Of a stretch of 47,740 bases of DNA, positions 22,601 through 30,798 are shown in pieces. The notes beneath the pieces were generated by a model. It saw only the letters and a program-made list of their open reading frames with translations. It made no database searches and was not told where the DNA came from. Positions within the stretch are counted from its first letter, which is position 1. Each line of letters opens with the position of its first letter. The DNA comes from Desulfurococcales archaeon (GTDB lineage Archaea; Thermoproteota; Thermoprotei_A; Sulfolobales; Acidilobaceae). The stretch spans positions 1 to 47,740 of the forward strand of contig JALUZI010000235.1 of NCBI GenBank assembly GCA_027012045.1, in the 5' to 3' direction. Position numbers and translations under genes: made by a program.

Positions 22601-23646
22601 GGAATGTCAACCTCTGTTATACGCCATCTTTGCCTTGCAACTGCCGCTTCCACCGGTATTGTGACTCCGTGGGCTAAGCCGAGTAAACCCGTCCAAGCAA
22701 TCATTACTCCGTTATCTCCTGCATATTTCTTGCTTACCCTACAGTACTTTATCCCTCTCTCCTCGCTTAGAGCCTTGTATTTATTGTGGAGATAATCGTT
22801 TGCAGCTACTCCTCCCACCATCAACAATGATTCCTTACCGGTGCTGCTTAGAGCTCTTTCTGTGGCTTCTAGAAGCTCGGTGAACGCTATCTCTCTCAGA
22901 GTATAACAGACGTCATATAGGCTTCCTGGGCTATTCTTTAAGTGGCTTAGGGAAGCTGTTAGTAATCCTGAATACGAAATATCTTGGCCTTTAACAGTGT
23001 ATGGGAATCCTTTGATGAAAGAGCCTTTTTCCGCGCAGATGTCGATGGCATGTTTCCCATTGACTATGTATGGCGGTGAGATGCCTGTTTCTCTTGCAAA
23101 TGTATCTAGTAAATTGCCAAGTGCTATATCCAGGGTTTCGCCTACAACTCGGTATTTTCCCTCTTTGTAAACTATGAGTTGAGTGTTTCCACCCGATATA
23201 TAAACTATCAAGGGGTCTTGGAGCTTGCATTCTAGTCTTCCTATTTCAATGTGGGCAACGGCATGGTTCACTGGTATTAAAGGCTTTCTCAGACTTAGAG
23301 AAAGAGCCCTCGCCAGTGTTATACCTACTCTTAACTGAGGACCTATTCCCGGGCCTAAGGCAACTGCTATTCCATCTATAGCTGATGGATCACTAATTTC
23401 CGAGAATACCTCTTTTAGCGCCTTATCAACACTGGATACCATAAACTCGGTGACCAGGCGGGGGTGCAAACCTCCCTTTATAGGATTGTATTTGAAGCGG
23501 GCATCCACGAGGACTTTGAAAGGAGGGTATGAGACTACTCCCACTCCTAGGGTATGGGCAGTGGATTCTATGCCAAGAACCGTTATGGGTTCACTTCCTC
23601 TTCTTTGAGGGAGGTTGTATAAATTCTGTATATCCGCATTTTCCAC
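22588..23646 (-). CDS. kae1: tRNA threonylcarbamoyltransferase Kae1
   Basis: ASKHA-fold enzyme that transfers the threonylcarbamoyl group to A37 of tRNA. Visible motifs are LGIESTAHTLGVGVV, the metal-binding histidines of NHAVAHIEIG, YISGGNTQL, and a C-terminal GGVAANDYL. The start is a puzzle. The family usually begins one or two residues before LGIE, but no ATG, GTG or TTG exists there. The nearest starts, GTG 23646 (five bases after GAGGTGG) and TTG 23661, lie inside the S27ae gene and add about 22 residues. An ATA codon four bases past the S27ae stop sits exactly at the family start. Confidence 0.94.
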   Translation of the reverse strand: MENADIQNLYNLPQRRGSEPITVLGIESTAHTLGVGVVSYPPFKVLVDARFKYNPIKGGLHPRLVTEFMVSSVDKALKEVFSEISDPSAIDGIAVALGPGIGPQLRVGITLARALSLSLRKPLIPVNHAVAHIEIGRLECKLQDPLIVYISGGNTQLIVYKEGKYRVVGETLDIALGNLLDTFARETGISPPYIVNGKHAIDICAEKGSFIKGFPYTVKGQDISYSGLLTASLSHLKNSPGSLYDVCYTLREIAFTELLEATERALSSTGKESLLMVGGVAANDYLHNKYKALSEERGIKYCRVSKKYAGDNGVMIAWTGLLGLAHGVTIPVEAAVARQRWRITEVDIPWIY

Positions 23647-23773
23647 AGTGCCACCTCTCAACAGGCTTCTTATGGTAACCCATTATGCTACCGCATCTTG
23701 GGCATTTCTTGTTTTTCAGTCTTATGGTTCCCTTATCATAGTCGTATTCATAAAGTTTATGCACCCAAGCCAT
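23591..23773 (-). CDS. rps27ae: 30S ribosomal protein S27Ae
   Basis: Zinc-ribbon protein of 60 residues with CPRCGSIMGYHKKP and WHCGKCGYTEF, giving two CxxC pairs. The N-terminal YDKGTIRLKNKKCPRCG is typical. Unlike the eukaryotic form there is no ubiquitin fusion. It follows S24e by 18 bases, and its 3' end may overlap the Kae1 gene by 56 bases. Confidence 0.96.
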   Translation of the reverse strand: MAWVHKLYEYDYDKGTIRLKNKKCPRCGSIMGYHKKPVERWHCGKCGYTEFIQPPSKKRK

Positions 23774-23791
23774 TAGGCATCACCTATCCTT

Positions 23792-24127
23792 TTACTCTTC
23801 GAATCCCTCTACTCCTCCGTTTCTGTCTATTATATATTTCGACTCGAATTTTAGTGCCCTTTCAACTGTATCATATATATTTACAATAGCCTTCGACTCT
23901 GCTTTACCGTACTCGGAACGTATGGATTTGACGTAGACCCTCTTCATGTCCGCTCCATAAGCGTTTGCCACAGCCATCCTTATGGAGAACCTCATAGGTG
24001 TTCCTTGTCCAGGATGAGATATTGTTAAGTACAGCTTCTTCTTACCAACCAGAGGGTTGTAGATCTCCTTGGACACTACAGCTGTAACTCCCTCACCTAT
24101 CTGTATTTGCTTACCCTCTCCGCTCAA
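23792..24127 (-). CDS. rps24e: 30S ribosomal protein S24e
   Basis: Ribosomal protein of 111 residues. The core KLYLTISHPGQGTPMRFSIR and the strand VYVKSIRSEYGKAESKAIVNIYD match S24e closely. The TTG start at 24127 follows GGGTG with eight bases between. A TATA-like stretch right behind the dephospho-CoA kinase stop (about 24178-24190) may give it a promoter separate from the rpoE operon. Confidence 0.95.
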   Translation of the reverse strand: MSGEGKQIQIGEGVTAVVSKEIYNPLVGKKKLYLTISHPGQGTPMRFSIRMAVANAYGADMKRVYVKSIRSEYGKAESKAIVNIYDTVERALKFESKYIIDRNGGVEGFEE

Positions 24128-24191
24128 AGCTATAACACCCTACCTCACTACATCGGTATTATCAGGCATTCCATAAATAGGCTTATATGTC

Positions 24192-24725
24192 TTACATGCA
24201 TTCAACTGGTTCTAGATATAGAATCCTGATGGAGGCCATATACCTAACTAGTTGATCGATGAAAAACGCGGCAATACCTACGCCCGGTACACCGTACAGA
24301 ACCACTGAGTTCAATGGTGCACAGGAGAGTGCTGGGAGAGCTAGCATATCCTCTTCTCCGTCTACTAATATAGTGTAGCACTCGGCTCCTTCATCCTTAC
24401 TGGAGAGAACTTTACATATCACTTCCATTGCTTCCAGTGAGAGTTTGCCCTTCGGGTTAACGGTTTTCAGCACCTTACATCCTCGAAGTTCTTTCATTAA
24501 ATCAATATGTAAAAATTCATTTCTCCTTGTCCTACCATCGATCACTGAAACGAATGGTTTAACACCGTTTTTGATCAGAGACCCTGTAACCACGTCACCT
24601 ATAGAAATAACTTTTTTATCCTTCAGATTATCTCGAATCCATCCATCAATATTTTCAGTTACTATTTCCCCTCTCGGTATCGCATAATCTATCCTCACAT
24701 CTTTAGGTATATTCAAACATTTCAT
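24192..24725 (-). CDS. GTP-dependent dephospho-CoA kinase (DUF359 family)
   Basis: Enzyme of 177 residues catalysing the last step of archaeal coenzyme A synthesis. The family motifs GDVVTGSLIKNGVKPFVSVIDGRTRR (seen here in two parts, GDVVTGSLI and VSVIDGRTRR), the strand VNPKGKLSLEA and the late VDGEEDMLALPAL are all in order. The start is two bases after the Spt4 stop, so the pair is cotranscribed, as in many archaea. Confidence 0.92.
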   Translation of the reverse strand: MKCLNIPKDVRIDYAIPRGEIVTENIDGWIRDNLKDKKVISIGDVVTGSLIKNGVKPFVSVIDGRTRRNEFLHIDLMKELRGCKVLKTVNPKGKLSLEAMEVICKVLSSKDEGAECYTILVDGEEDMLALPALSCAPLNSVVLYGVPGVGIAAFFIDQLVRYMASIRILYLEPVECM

Positions 24726-24727
24726 TA

Positions 24728-24964
24728 CTACTTCAATACCACCTTTCCTCCAACCTTAATGGCATAGATTCCGGGCTTGTCCGGCCTATTAATCATCTTG
24801 GCAACAAGTGATTTGCCCGGATCTATTATTATGATCATACCTTCCCAGTCTTCTGTGAAACTAGTAGAACCACAGTAGGGGCAGCTTTTAGCGTCTAAGG
24901 GAACCAGGCCTCCGCATTTCTTGCACGCCTTGAATATGGGTCTCCTAGTCCTCCTGTAACTCAT
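24728..24964 (-). CDS. spt4: Transcription elongation factor Spt4
   Basis: Zinc-ribbon protein of 78 residues (formerly RpoE''). Cysteines CKKCG and CPYCG form the zinc site, followed by the Spt5-binding part with WEGMIIIIDP and KPGIYAIKVG. With Spt5 it clamps RNA polymerase for processive elongation. Its ATG overlaps the Rpo7 stop (ATGA). Confidence 0.95.
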   Translation of the reverse strand: MSYRRTRRPIFKACKKCGGLVPLDAKSCPYCGSTSFTEDWEGMIIIIDPGKSLVAKMINRPDKPGIYAIKVGGKVVLK

Positions 24965-25530
24965 GACTCAGCCACCTTGGCTTTCTCGGCCTCAATCCAG
25001 TCTTCTTTGCCTAGGAATGGCTGCCTCATGGTTAAACCTACTTTCACCCATCCACTCTTAGTGGATATCTGTACAACTCTAGCTCTTACTACATCACCTA
25101 GTTCAACTATCCTATTAGTCTTAACTCCGATGAACGCGTTCCTTGAAGGATCGTATTTAACAGGCTCATCCATAATTTGAGTTTTATGGACTAGCCCCTC
25201 TACAGGGCCTATGTTAACGAAGAGACCGAAGTTCTTAACGTCGATTACCTTGCCTCTAACCACTTCATTCAACAGCGGCTTGTAACTTAGTACATCGAAT
25301 TCCACTTCAACATATATCCTAGGATCGCCAGGAACTATTATTCCCTGAGACAGTATCTCCAAGTTGTCTACTGAGAGTATAATCCCTAGGTCCTCATCGT
25401 TTCTACCTTCTAGGCCTTCTACGAAATCCTTTCTAAGGAGCTCTAATGCAACCTCTTTAAGGCTACGCCCTTCATACATCATGTTCGGAGGCACTTTCAA
25501 TACTTTCCTGACCCTCGATAGATAATACAT
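24961..25530 (-). CDS. rpoE: RNA polymerase subunit Rpo7 (RpoE)
   Basis: Stalk subunit that pairs with Rpo4 and binds the emerging RNA. From the ATG at 25530 the protein is 189 residues. The N-terminal domain begins MYYLSRVRKVLKVPP; the C-terminal S1 domain runs through VVRGKVIDVKNFGLFVNIG to GWVKVGLTMRQPFLG. The frame opens at ATG 25569, but the TATA box at 25573-25582 would start transcription near 25552, so that longer start is unlikely. It heads the Rpo7-Spt4-kinase group. Confidence 0.94.
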   Translation of the reverse strand: MYYLSRVRKVLKVPPNMMYEGRSLKEVALELLRKDFVEGLEGRNDEDLGIILSVDNLEILSQGIIVPGDPRIYVEVEFDVLSYKPLLNEVVRGKVIDVKNFGLFVNIGPVEGLVHKTQIMDEPVKYDPSRNAFIGVKTNRIVELGDVVRARVVQISTKSGWVKVGLTMRQPFLGKEDWIEAEKAKVAES

Positions 25531-25570
25531 TTCTAGCCATCCCCGAGCTTCTAAAACCGTGAGCCTCATA

Positions 25571-25589
25571 GGTATTTAAAACAAATACC
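25571..25589 (-). promoter_or_regulatory. Rpo7 promoter: TATA box inside a 7-bp inverted repeat
   Basis: GGTATTT (25571-25577) and AAATACC (25583-25589) are perfect inverted repeats around AAAAC. On the minus strand the TATA core GTTTTAAATA overlaps the centre. The arrangement resembles that upstream of SDO1 (9777-9801). Confidence 0.45.
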
Positions 25590-25621
25590 CTTTATAATTA
25601 TAGCTTGTAAGTACTGTTTGA

Positions 25622-26080
25622 TTAAATGATCTCAAACCTGTTCTCCGTTCTCCTCAGGAAAACAGTTGCAACACCGAGATCCCTAGCCCTTCTCCTTAGG
25701 TCTTTGTCGAGGGTTGCTACAACCACTTTGCATCCTAACCGCTTCAAAGTGAGGGCCATACTATAGATGTCGTCATCGGCGCTATCTGTTGTACTTCTTT
25801 TCACTATGTAGAACTCGTGTGAAGATTTTTCAATTACTTTCTTTGCGACTGAAGCTTTTGAACGAATAGAGAACCGTGGATTATTTAGGTGCCTCTCTAA
25901 CTCTTGGAGAACTGACTTCGGTATCAGAAAAACGGGTTTTCCCTCGAAAACGTCTAGCAGAGACTCTAGGGAGGGTCTTCCTGTTCCGATTGCCATTAAC
26001 ACGCTAGTATCAACAATAACTAACAATAAACCTTTACTACACTTTTGGATTATATCCTCTGTTTCTATTTGCCTAATCAT
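25622..26080 (-). CDS. PIN-domain nuclease (Fcf1/VapC9-like)
   Basis: Single PIN domain of 152 residues. Metal ligands are likely Asp in VIVDTSVLM, Glu in LQELERHL, the acidic run TDSADDDIY and Asp in ATLDKDLRRRA. It lies seven bases behind aIF2-gamma, a conserved location in archaea. Relatives act in rRNA processing (Fcf1/Utp24) or as VapC-type RNases. No antitoxin gene is adjacent, and the conserved link to translation genes favours the first. Confidence 0.85.
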   Translation of the reverse strand: MIRQIETEDIIQKCSKGLLLVIVDTSVLMAIGTGRPSLESLLDVFEGKPVFLIPKSVLQELERHLNNPRFSIRSKASVAKKVIEKSSHEFYIVKRSTTDSADDDIYSMALTLKRLGCKVVVATLDKDLRRRARDLGVATVFLRRTENRFEII

Positions 26081-26086
26081 GTTGTT

Positions 26087-27331
26087 CTAGTCCTTTATAA
26101 CGCCCCATCCTACAAGTCTCCATCTACCATGTACTTGTTTGCTGATCGCAACTCTAGCACCAGGCCATCCCACTACTGGGCGTTTCAATACTATTTCAAG
26201 TTCATCCTTGCTCACCCTAGTAGTTATTCCAAGAGTGATAGCCGTACCAACAGTGAGCATCAAGGGTTCTCTTACATTAAGCTTGTCTATACGGACAAGC
26301 TCCTTAAGCCCTACAACACGCTCTAGCAAGTGATATTCTATTCTAAGAGAATTATAAACCGGTGGCAGCGTGCCGGGCTTACCGATAGCGTTTCCCACAA
26401 GGTTGTCCGCTTTTGTTACCGAGGGATCCAGTTTAGTTCCTATGGCCACCAGCCCACCTGGCTTTGCTTCTTTTACACTTATGTTTCCGAATTTGAGGCT
26501 CTCAATAGTAGTTGTTAATGGCTCGTATACTGTTTTTCCACCGGGTTTAACTAGCCTTATACCCGGCTTGATCTCTATCTCGTCTCCTACTCTGAACACA
26601 CCTTGAATAATACTACCTCCTATGACACCGCCGACAAGTTTGTCTGGAGGTGTACCTGGCTTGTTGACATCGAAGCTCCTGGCTATAAACATGAGAGGGT
26701 CCTTAGTCAGGTCCTTGGGTTTCGTTGGGAGATACTTTTCCATAGCCATTAAAAGCACATCTATGTTTATTTTATGTAACGCGCTTACCGGAATTATTGG
26801 AGCGTTTTCAGCCCAGGTTCCTTTAAGGAATTCTTTTATCTCCTTGTAGTTCTCTCTTGCTCTTTCAGGGCTTACAGCATCTACCTTGTTCTGCACAACA
26901 ACCAGGTTTCTAACACCGATAATGCCCAGAGCCATGAAATGCTCGTATGTCTGGGGCTGCGGACACTTCTCGTTGGCCGCGATCACTAGGATTGCCCCAT
27001 CCATGAGTGCTGCTCCCGACAACATTGTCGCCATTAGGATCTCGTGTCCCGGGGCGTCTACGTATGAAACTCTCCTTCTAAGTTTTGGTTCTCCTTTACC
27101 GCAGGGGCATTCTGGCTGTGGAGAATATCCCTCGGGTTCTCCGCATTCTTCGCAGAACCAAATGTCTCCATCGGCGTAGCCTAGCTTGATTGTCATCCCC
27201 CTCTTTAACTCTTCGCTGTGACGAGATGTCCATACACCTGTAAGTGCCTGGACTAGAGTGGTCTTTCCATGATCCACGTGTCCGACGACTCCAATGTTAA
27301 CCTCTGGCTGGACCTTAGCTTTCTCTACCAC
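26087..27331 (-). CDS. eif2g: Translation initiation factor aIF2 gamma
   Basis: GTPase subunit of the factor that brings initiator Met-tRNA to the ribosome; 414 residues from GTG 27331. The motifs are GHVDHGKTTL, DAPGHEILMATML, NKVD, and the archaeal zinc knuckle CEECGEPEGYSPQPECPCG. The C-terminal beta barrels end GRWRLVGWGVI. A longer start at GTG 27340 is possible, but AGGTG lies six bases before the GTG at 27331. A TATA element at 27379-27386 gives a leader of about 25 bases. Confidence 0.96.
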   Translation of the reverse strand: MVEKAKVQPEVNIGVVGHVDHGKTTLVQALTGVWTSRHSEELKRGMTIKLGYADGDIWFCEECGEPEGYSPQPECPCGKGEPKLRRRVSYVDAPGHEILMATMLSGAALMDGAILVIAANEKCPQPQTYEHFMALGIIGVRNLVVVQNKVDAVSPERARENYKEIKEFLKGTWAENAPIIPVSALHKINIDVLLMAMEKYLPTKPKDLTKDPLMFIARSFDVNKPGTPPDKLVGGVIGGSIIQGVFRVGDEIEIKPGIRLVKPGGKTVYEPLTTTIESLKFGNISVKEAKPGGLVAIGTKLDPSVTKADNLVGNAIGKPGTLPPVYNSLRIEYHLLERVVGLKELVRIDKLNVREPLMLTVGTAITLGITTRVSKDELEIVLKRPVVGWPGARVAISKQVHGRWRLVGWGVIKD

Positions 27332-27376
27332 AACCCACACCTATGGATGAATTAGATATTCTATGGGAATATTAAG

Positions 27377-27387
27377 CGTTTAAAAGT
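27377..27387 (-). promoter_or_regulatory. TATA box of aIF2 gamma
   Basis: The minus strand reads CTTTTAAACG, with the start expected near 27357, about 25 bases before GTG 27331. Confidence 0.45.
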
Positions 27388-27407
27388 GGAGTAGTGAAAT
27401 AACTGGT

Positions 27408-28109
27408 TTACTTGTAGACTATAACAGTGTTAAGCTGGGCTAGTGCGGTTTTCCTCCTTTCTCCTCTAGGATCCGGTATAGTGTTACCCCTGATTAGCTT
27501 CCTCCTTCTTTCACCGTCTTCCCTAGGATGGAACCCCGGTGGGCTCGATATTAGTATTCTCTTTCTAATAGCTCCCGGCACATCAGGCCTCATAGGTATG
27601 CCAGTAGCGTCTGTTCCACCCGTTATTCTAAGACGTTTCCCTGGCAATCCTACGAGTCCTCCGTCGAACTCGTCTTTTATTTTGAGACCGGAAAGTTTTA
27701 TCGCGACATCCTCTGGGACGGCTATTTGCCATGCCTTGGCCCGGAACGCCTCGGCTTCGGCTTCCATTTCACCCACAGCTTCCCCTATCAACTCGATGTT
27801 TATGTGGACCTCGTCGTCGGGTAAGTCTTCTCTGACTATCACCTTGAACGGTATGTTTATTCTCTTATCATCCTTCGTGAATCTAATGGTGAGAACTCCT
27901 ATTTCCCCTAGTTTCAGTTCATCAAAAATTTTCTTACTGACAAGAGCTACTGGAAGCATACTTCTCTCTTGGTCTTTTTTCTTCACCATTTCAGGTTTAA
28001 GCTCTAATGCGCTGTCATCGGATCCTTTCACTTTTACCTTAAGTATTTTCTCTCCAGCCTTGGGGTCCGAGATGACTACTCTCAGAGGGGGTCTTTCCAT
28101 GTAACTCAT
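27408..28109 (-). CDS. rps6e: 30S ribosomal protein S6e, long crenarchaeal form
   Basis: Protein of 233 residues. The N-terminal strand LRVVISDPKAGEKI and the C-terminal half, including DEFDGGLVGLPGKRLRITGG, GIPMRPDVPGAIRKRIL and GERRRKLIRGNTI, are S6e. Between residues about 35 and 135 lies an extra alpha/beta segment absent from the shorter euryarchaeal proteins. Long forms are also known from Sulfolobus, so this is a lineage character. The ATG follows GGTGA by six bases. It is divergent from aIF5B with a shared AT-rich promoter. Confidence 0.94.
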   Translation of the reverse strand: MSYMERPPLRVVISDPKAGEKILKVKVKGSDDSALELKPEMVKKKDQERSMLPVALVSKKIFDELKLGEIGVLTIRFTKDDKRINIPFKVIVREDLPDDEVHINIELIGEAVGEMEAEAEAFRAKAWQIAVPEDVAIKLSGLKIKDEFDGGLVGLPGKRLRITGGTDATGIPMRPDVPGAIRKRILISSPPGFHPREDGERRRKLIRGNTIPDPRGERRKTALAQLNTVIVYK

Positions 28110-28180
28110 ATCACATCACCGCCGGTCCCCACCATTCATGTGCAGCGGGGGCCAGCATGGATTGAGTAGCTGTCTTGGAG

Positions 28181-28194
28181 TCAATATAAATCCT
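28181..28194. promoter_or_regulatory. Shared TATA region of S6e and aIF5B
   Basis: TCAATATAAATCC reads AATATAAA on the plus strand and TTTATATT on the minus. Starts 25 bases away would give leaders of about 20 bases for aIF5B and 50 bases for S6e. No other good TATA element lies in the 121-base gap. Confidence 0.45.
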
Positions 28195-28230
28195 TTCCCG
28201 CAAAACAATTCATCCCCTGGGCGGTAGGTA

Positions 28231-30066
28231 ATGGTGGAGAAGAAAGATAAACGGCTCAGGCAACCCATAGTCACAGTGCTAGGCCATGTAGATCACGGGA
28301 AAACAACCCTGCTCGACAAGATAAGGGGCACTGCTGTTGCTATGAAAGAGGCGGGTGGAATAACACAACACGTCGGTGCGAGCATGGTACCTGCAAGTGT
28401 GATCGAGAAAATAGCGGAACCCCTGAAGAATATAATACCCATAAAACTCAAAATACCAGGTCTCCTATTCATAGACACCCCCGGCCACGAATTGTTCAGC
28501 AACCTCCGCAAGAGAGGGGGCAGCGTGGCCGATTTCGCCATACTAGTAGTGGATATAATGGAGGGGTTCAAGGATCAGACCTACGAGGCTATCGACATAC
28601 TCAAACAGAGACGTGTGCCTTTCATTATTGCTGCCAATAAGATCGACAGGATCCCGGGGTGGAAGTCTTACCCGGATTCCCCTTTCATACAGTCCTATAA
28701 AATGCAGACCGATGAAGTTAAGTCAATCCTAGAAACAAGGATATACGAGTTAATGGGTCAAATGTACGACCTAGGGTTGCCCGCTGATTTATTCTTGAAG
28801 ATAAAAGACTTCACTAAAACTTTCGCAATAGTCCCTGTATCGGCTAGAACCGGAGAAGGCATCCCGGAACTCCTCACCGTTCTAGCAGGATTGATACAAC
28901 AGTATTTGGCCAATAAGTTAGTATATGCTGAAGGACCTGCAAAGGGCGTGGTCCTAGAAGTAAAAGAAGAGCCTGGCCTAGGCACTACGCTAGATGTTAT
29001 AATATATGACGGTATTCTAAGGAAGGGAGACATCATAGTTACAGGAGGAGTTAACGGGCCCGTTGTAACTAGGGTTAAAGCGCTACTCATGCCGAAGCCA
29101 TTGCAGGAAATAAGGAGTCATGAAGGAAAGTTCATGTACGTAGATGAGGTAGCTGCTGCTGCGGGAGTGAAGATAGCGGCTCCTGACCTAGAAGGAGTAC
29201 TGGCGGGTGCGCCGTTATACGTGGCTAAGAACAGTGAAGACGCTGAAAAACTGAGCAAAGCCGTCATGAAAGACGTAGAATCTGTTCTTGTCAAGACGGA
29301 TAAGGAAGGGGTTATAGTCAAAGCTGATACTCTCGGAACCCTAGAAGCCCTCACATTTGCATTGAAAAAACAAGGGATAAGTGTTAGGGCGGCAGATATT
29401 GGCAATGTCACAAGGAACGATGTGATAGATGCTTCTATAACCAAGAAGCATGACAAGTATCTTGGAGTAATATTAGCGTTCAATGTCAAAGTAACACCCG
29501 AGGCGGAGGAGGAGGCTAAGCTTAGGAAGATACCAATATTCGTTGACACAGTAATTTACAGGCTCTTGGAGTCCTATGAGGAGTGGGTTAAGAAGGAGAA
29601 GGAGAGGGAGAGACTGGAAAAGCTGAACAGTATGGTTCTACCAGGCAAGATAAGGGTGCTCCCAGGCCACGTGTTCAGGCGCAGTGATCCCATAATTGTG
29701 GGTGTAGAAGTACTGGGAGGTAAGATAAGGCCCGGTTATAAACTAATACGAGAGGATGGCAGGGTTATAGGAGAAATATCAGGTATAAGGGATAGGGATA
29801 CTTCTCTGGATGAGGCCACTATGGGAATGGCTGTCGCTATTTCTATCAAGGGGAAATCCATGGTGGGCAGGCATGTGTTCGAAGGAGACGTATTGTATAC
29901 AGATGTGCCTCTGGATCATGCAAGGGAGATCATAGACAAGTATCACAGTGATCTATCTATGGACGAGTTAATGATTCTCAGAGAGATCCTGGAGATCAAG
30001 AAGGGCGAGGGACCCGTCTACCGGTTGTTGATAAGGAAGCTGGATAAGATGATTGAGAAGAAATAA
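28231..30066 (+). CDS. infB: Translation initiation factor aIF5B (IF-2 like)
   Basis: GTPase of 611 residues that promotes subunit joining. The G1 motif is GHVDHGKTTLLDKIRGT, with switch I AGGITQHVGAS, G3 DTPGHELFSNLRKRGG and G4 NKIDRI. Domain II, the long helix (EEWVKKEKERERLEKLN) and the C-terminal barrel that contacts tRNA follow. Length is typical for archaea, without the bacterial N-terminal region. The ATG follows GGTAGGT. Confidence 0.97.
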   Translation: MVEKKDKRLRQPIVTVLGHVDHGKTTLLDKIRGTAVAMKEAGGITQHVGASMVPASVIEKIAEPLKNIIPIKLKIPGLLFIDTPGHELFSNLRKRGGSVADFAILVVDIMEGFKDQTYEAIDILKQRRVPFIIAANKIDRIPGWKSYPDSPFIQSYKMQTDEVKSILETRIYELMGQMYDLGLPADLFLKIKDFTKTFAIVPVSARTGEGIPELLTVLAGLIQQYLANKLVYAEGPAKGVVLEVKEEPGLGTTLDVIIYDGILRKGDIIVTGGVNGPVVTRVKALLMPKPLQEIRSHEGKFMYVDEVAAAAGVKIAAPDLEGVLAGAPLYVAKNSEDAEKLSKAVMKDVESVLVKTDKEGVIVKADTLGTLEALTFALKKQGISVRAADIGNVTRNDVIDASITKKHDKYLGVILAFNVKVTPEAEEEAKLRKIPIFVDTVIYRLLESYEEWVKKEKERERLEKLNSMVLPGKIRVLPGHVFRRSDPIIVGVEVLGGKIRPGYKLIREDGRVIGEISGIRDRDTSLDEATMGMAVAISIKGKSMVGRHVFEGDVLYTDVPLDHAREIIDKYHSDLSMDELMILREILEIKKGEGPVYRLLIRKLDKMIEKK

Positions 30067-30076
30067 AACCGGGGAA

Positions 30077-30496
30077 TCACTCTATTTCCTCTGGAGTGAA
30101 GAACACTCTATACTCTCTTTCGAAGCTCTCAGGAGAATCCGATGCGTGAACAACGTTTTCCTGGATATCAAGTGCAAAGTCTCCTCTAATAGTGCCAGGC
30201 GCAGCTTTTCTGGCATCGGTCGACCCTATTAACAGCCTTACAACACTTATAGCAGAATCACCCTCGAGAACCATCGCTACAACAGGTCCGCTCGTAACGA
30301 ATTCTACTAGATCATTGAAAAACGGTTTGTCCCTATGAACACTATATAGCTGCTCTGCCCGCTCCCTCGTCAGCTTCACCATCTTCAACGCTTTAATCTT
30401 AAGTCCTTTCCTCTCGAACCTAGACACTATTTCTCCTATGAGACCCCTCTTAACAGCGTCAGGTTTAATCATCACGAATGTTTTCTCAACAGCCAT
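30077..30496 (-). CDS. ndk: Nucleoside diphosphate kinase
   Basis: Enzyme of 139 residues that equalises nucleoside triphosphates. It has the N-terminal MIKPDAVKRGLIGEI, the Kpn-loop region GSTDARKAAPGTIRGDFA and the active-site histidine in VVHASDSPESFEREY. It follows L24e by seven bases, and the ndk-L24e-S28e neighbourhood is standard for archaea. Its 3' end faces that of aIF5B with ten bases between. Confidence 0.96.
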   Translation of the reverse strand: MAVEKTFVMIKPDAVKRGLIGEIVSRFERKGLKIKALKMVKLTRERAEQLYSVHRDKPFFNDLVEFVTSGPVVAMVLEGDSAISVVRLLIGSTDARKAAPGTIRGDFALDIQENVVHASDSPESFEREYRVFFTPEEIE

Positions 30497-30503
30497 TACC
30501 GTG

Positions 30504-30686
30504 TCACCTTATGCCATAGCTTTTTGTCCACTTGAGTTTTCTAGGATTCCTCCTCAGAACTAGGTAATTCTTCATGCATTTACTCGAGCAGAACCATAAT
30601 ATGTTGCCTCTCTTAGTCACATATTTAATGCCAGTGCCGGGTTCAATGGGTTTTCCACAGAACGCACATACCTGCTCCTTAGGCAT
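30504..30686 (-). CDS. rpl24e: 50S ribosomal protein L24e
   Basis: Zinc protein of 60 residues: CAFCGKPIEPGTGIKYV, then WFCSSKCMKNYLVLRRNPRK, giving a C4 site. The ATG follows AGGTGA with six bases between. It is divergent from S28e. Confidence 0.95.
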   Translation of the reverse strand: MPKEQVCAFCGKPIEPGTGIKYVTKRGNILWFCSSKCMKNYLVLRRNPRKLKWTKSYGIR

Positions 30687-30731
30687 ATTTTATCACCTTA
30701 ACCGCTACCTATTAAGGGGGGTTCAATGAAT

Positions 30732-30745
30732 ATAGTTTAAATAAG
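30732..30745. promoter_or_regulatory. TATA region between L24e and S28e
   Basis: TAGTTTAAATAAGT is nearly symmetric (TTTAAA). Starts 25 bases away would be near 30764 for S28e and near 30712 for L24e; both give short leaders. Confidence 0.45.
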
Positions 30746-30798
30746 TTTTTATCCCTAGGATTCACCATTGAGTAGTTGACGTGAAAGGTGCAGGAGAG

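Noticed and set aside
25622..26080. VapBC toxin-antitoxin system
   Set aside because: There is a PIN domain but no antitoxin gene next to it, and its linkage to aIF2 gamma fits a housekeeping RNA-processing protein.
27427..28104. 225-residue plus-strand frame antisense to S6e
   Set aside because: A shadow of the S6e reading frame rich in S, P and L; no supporting signals.
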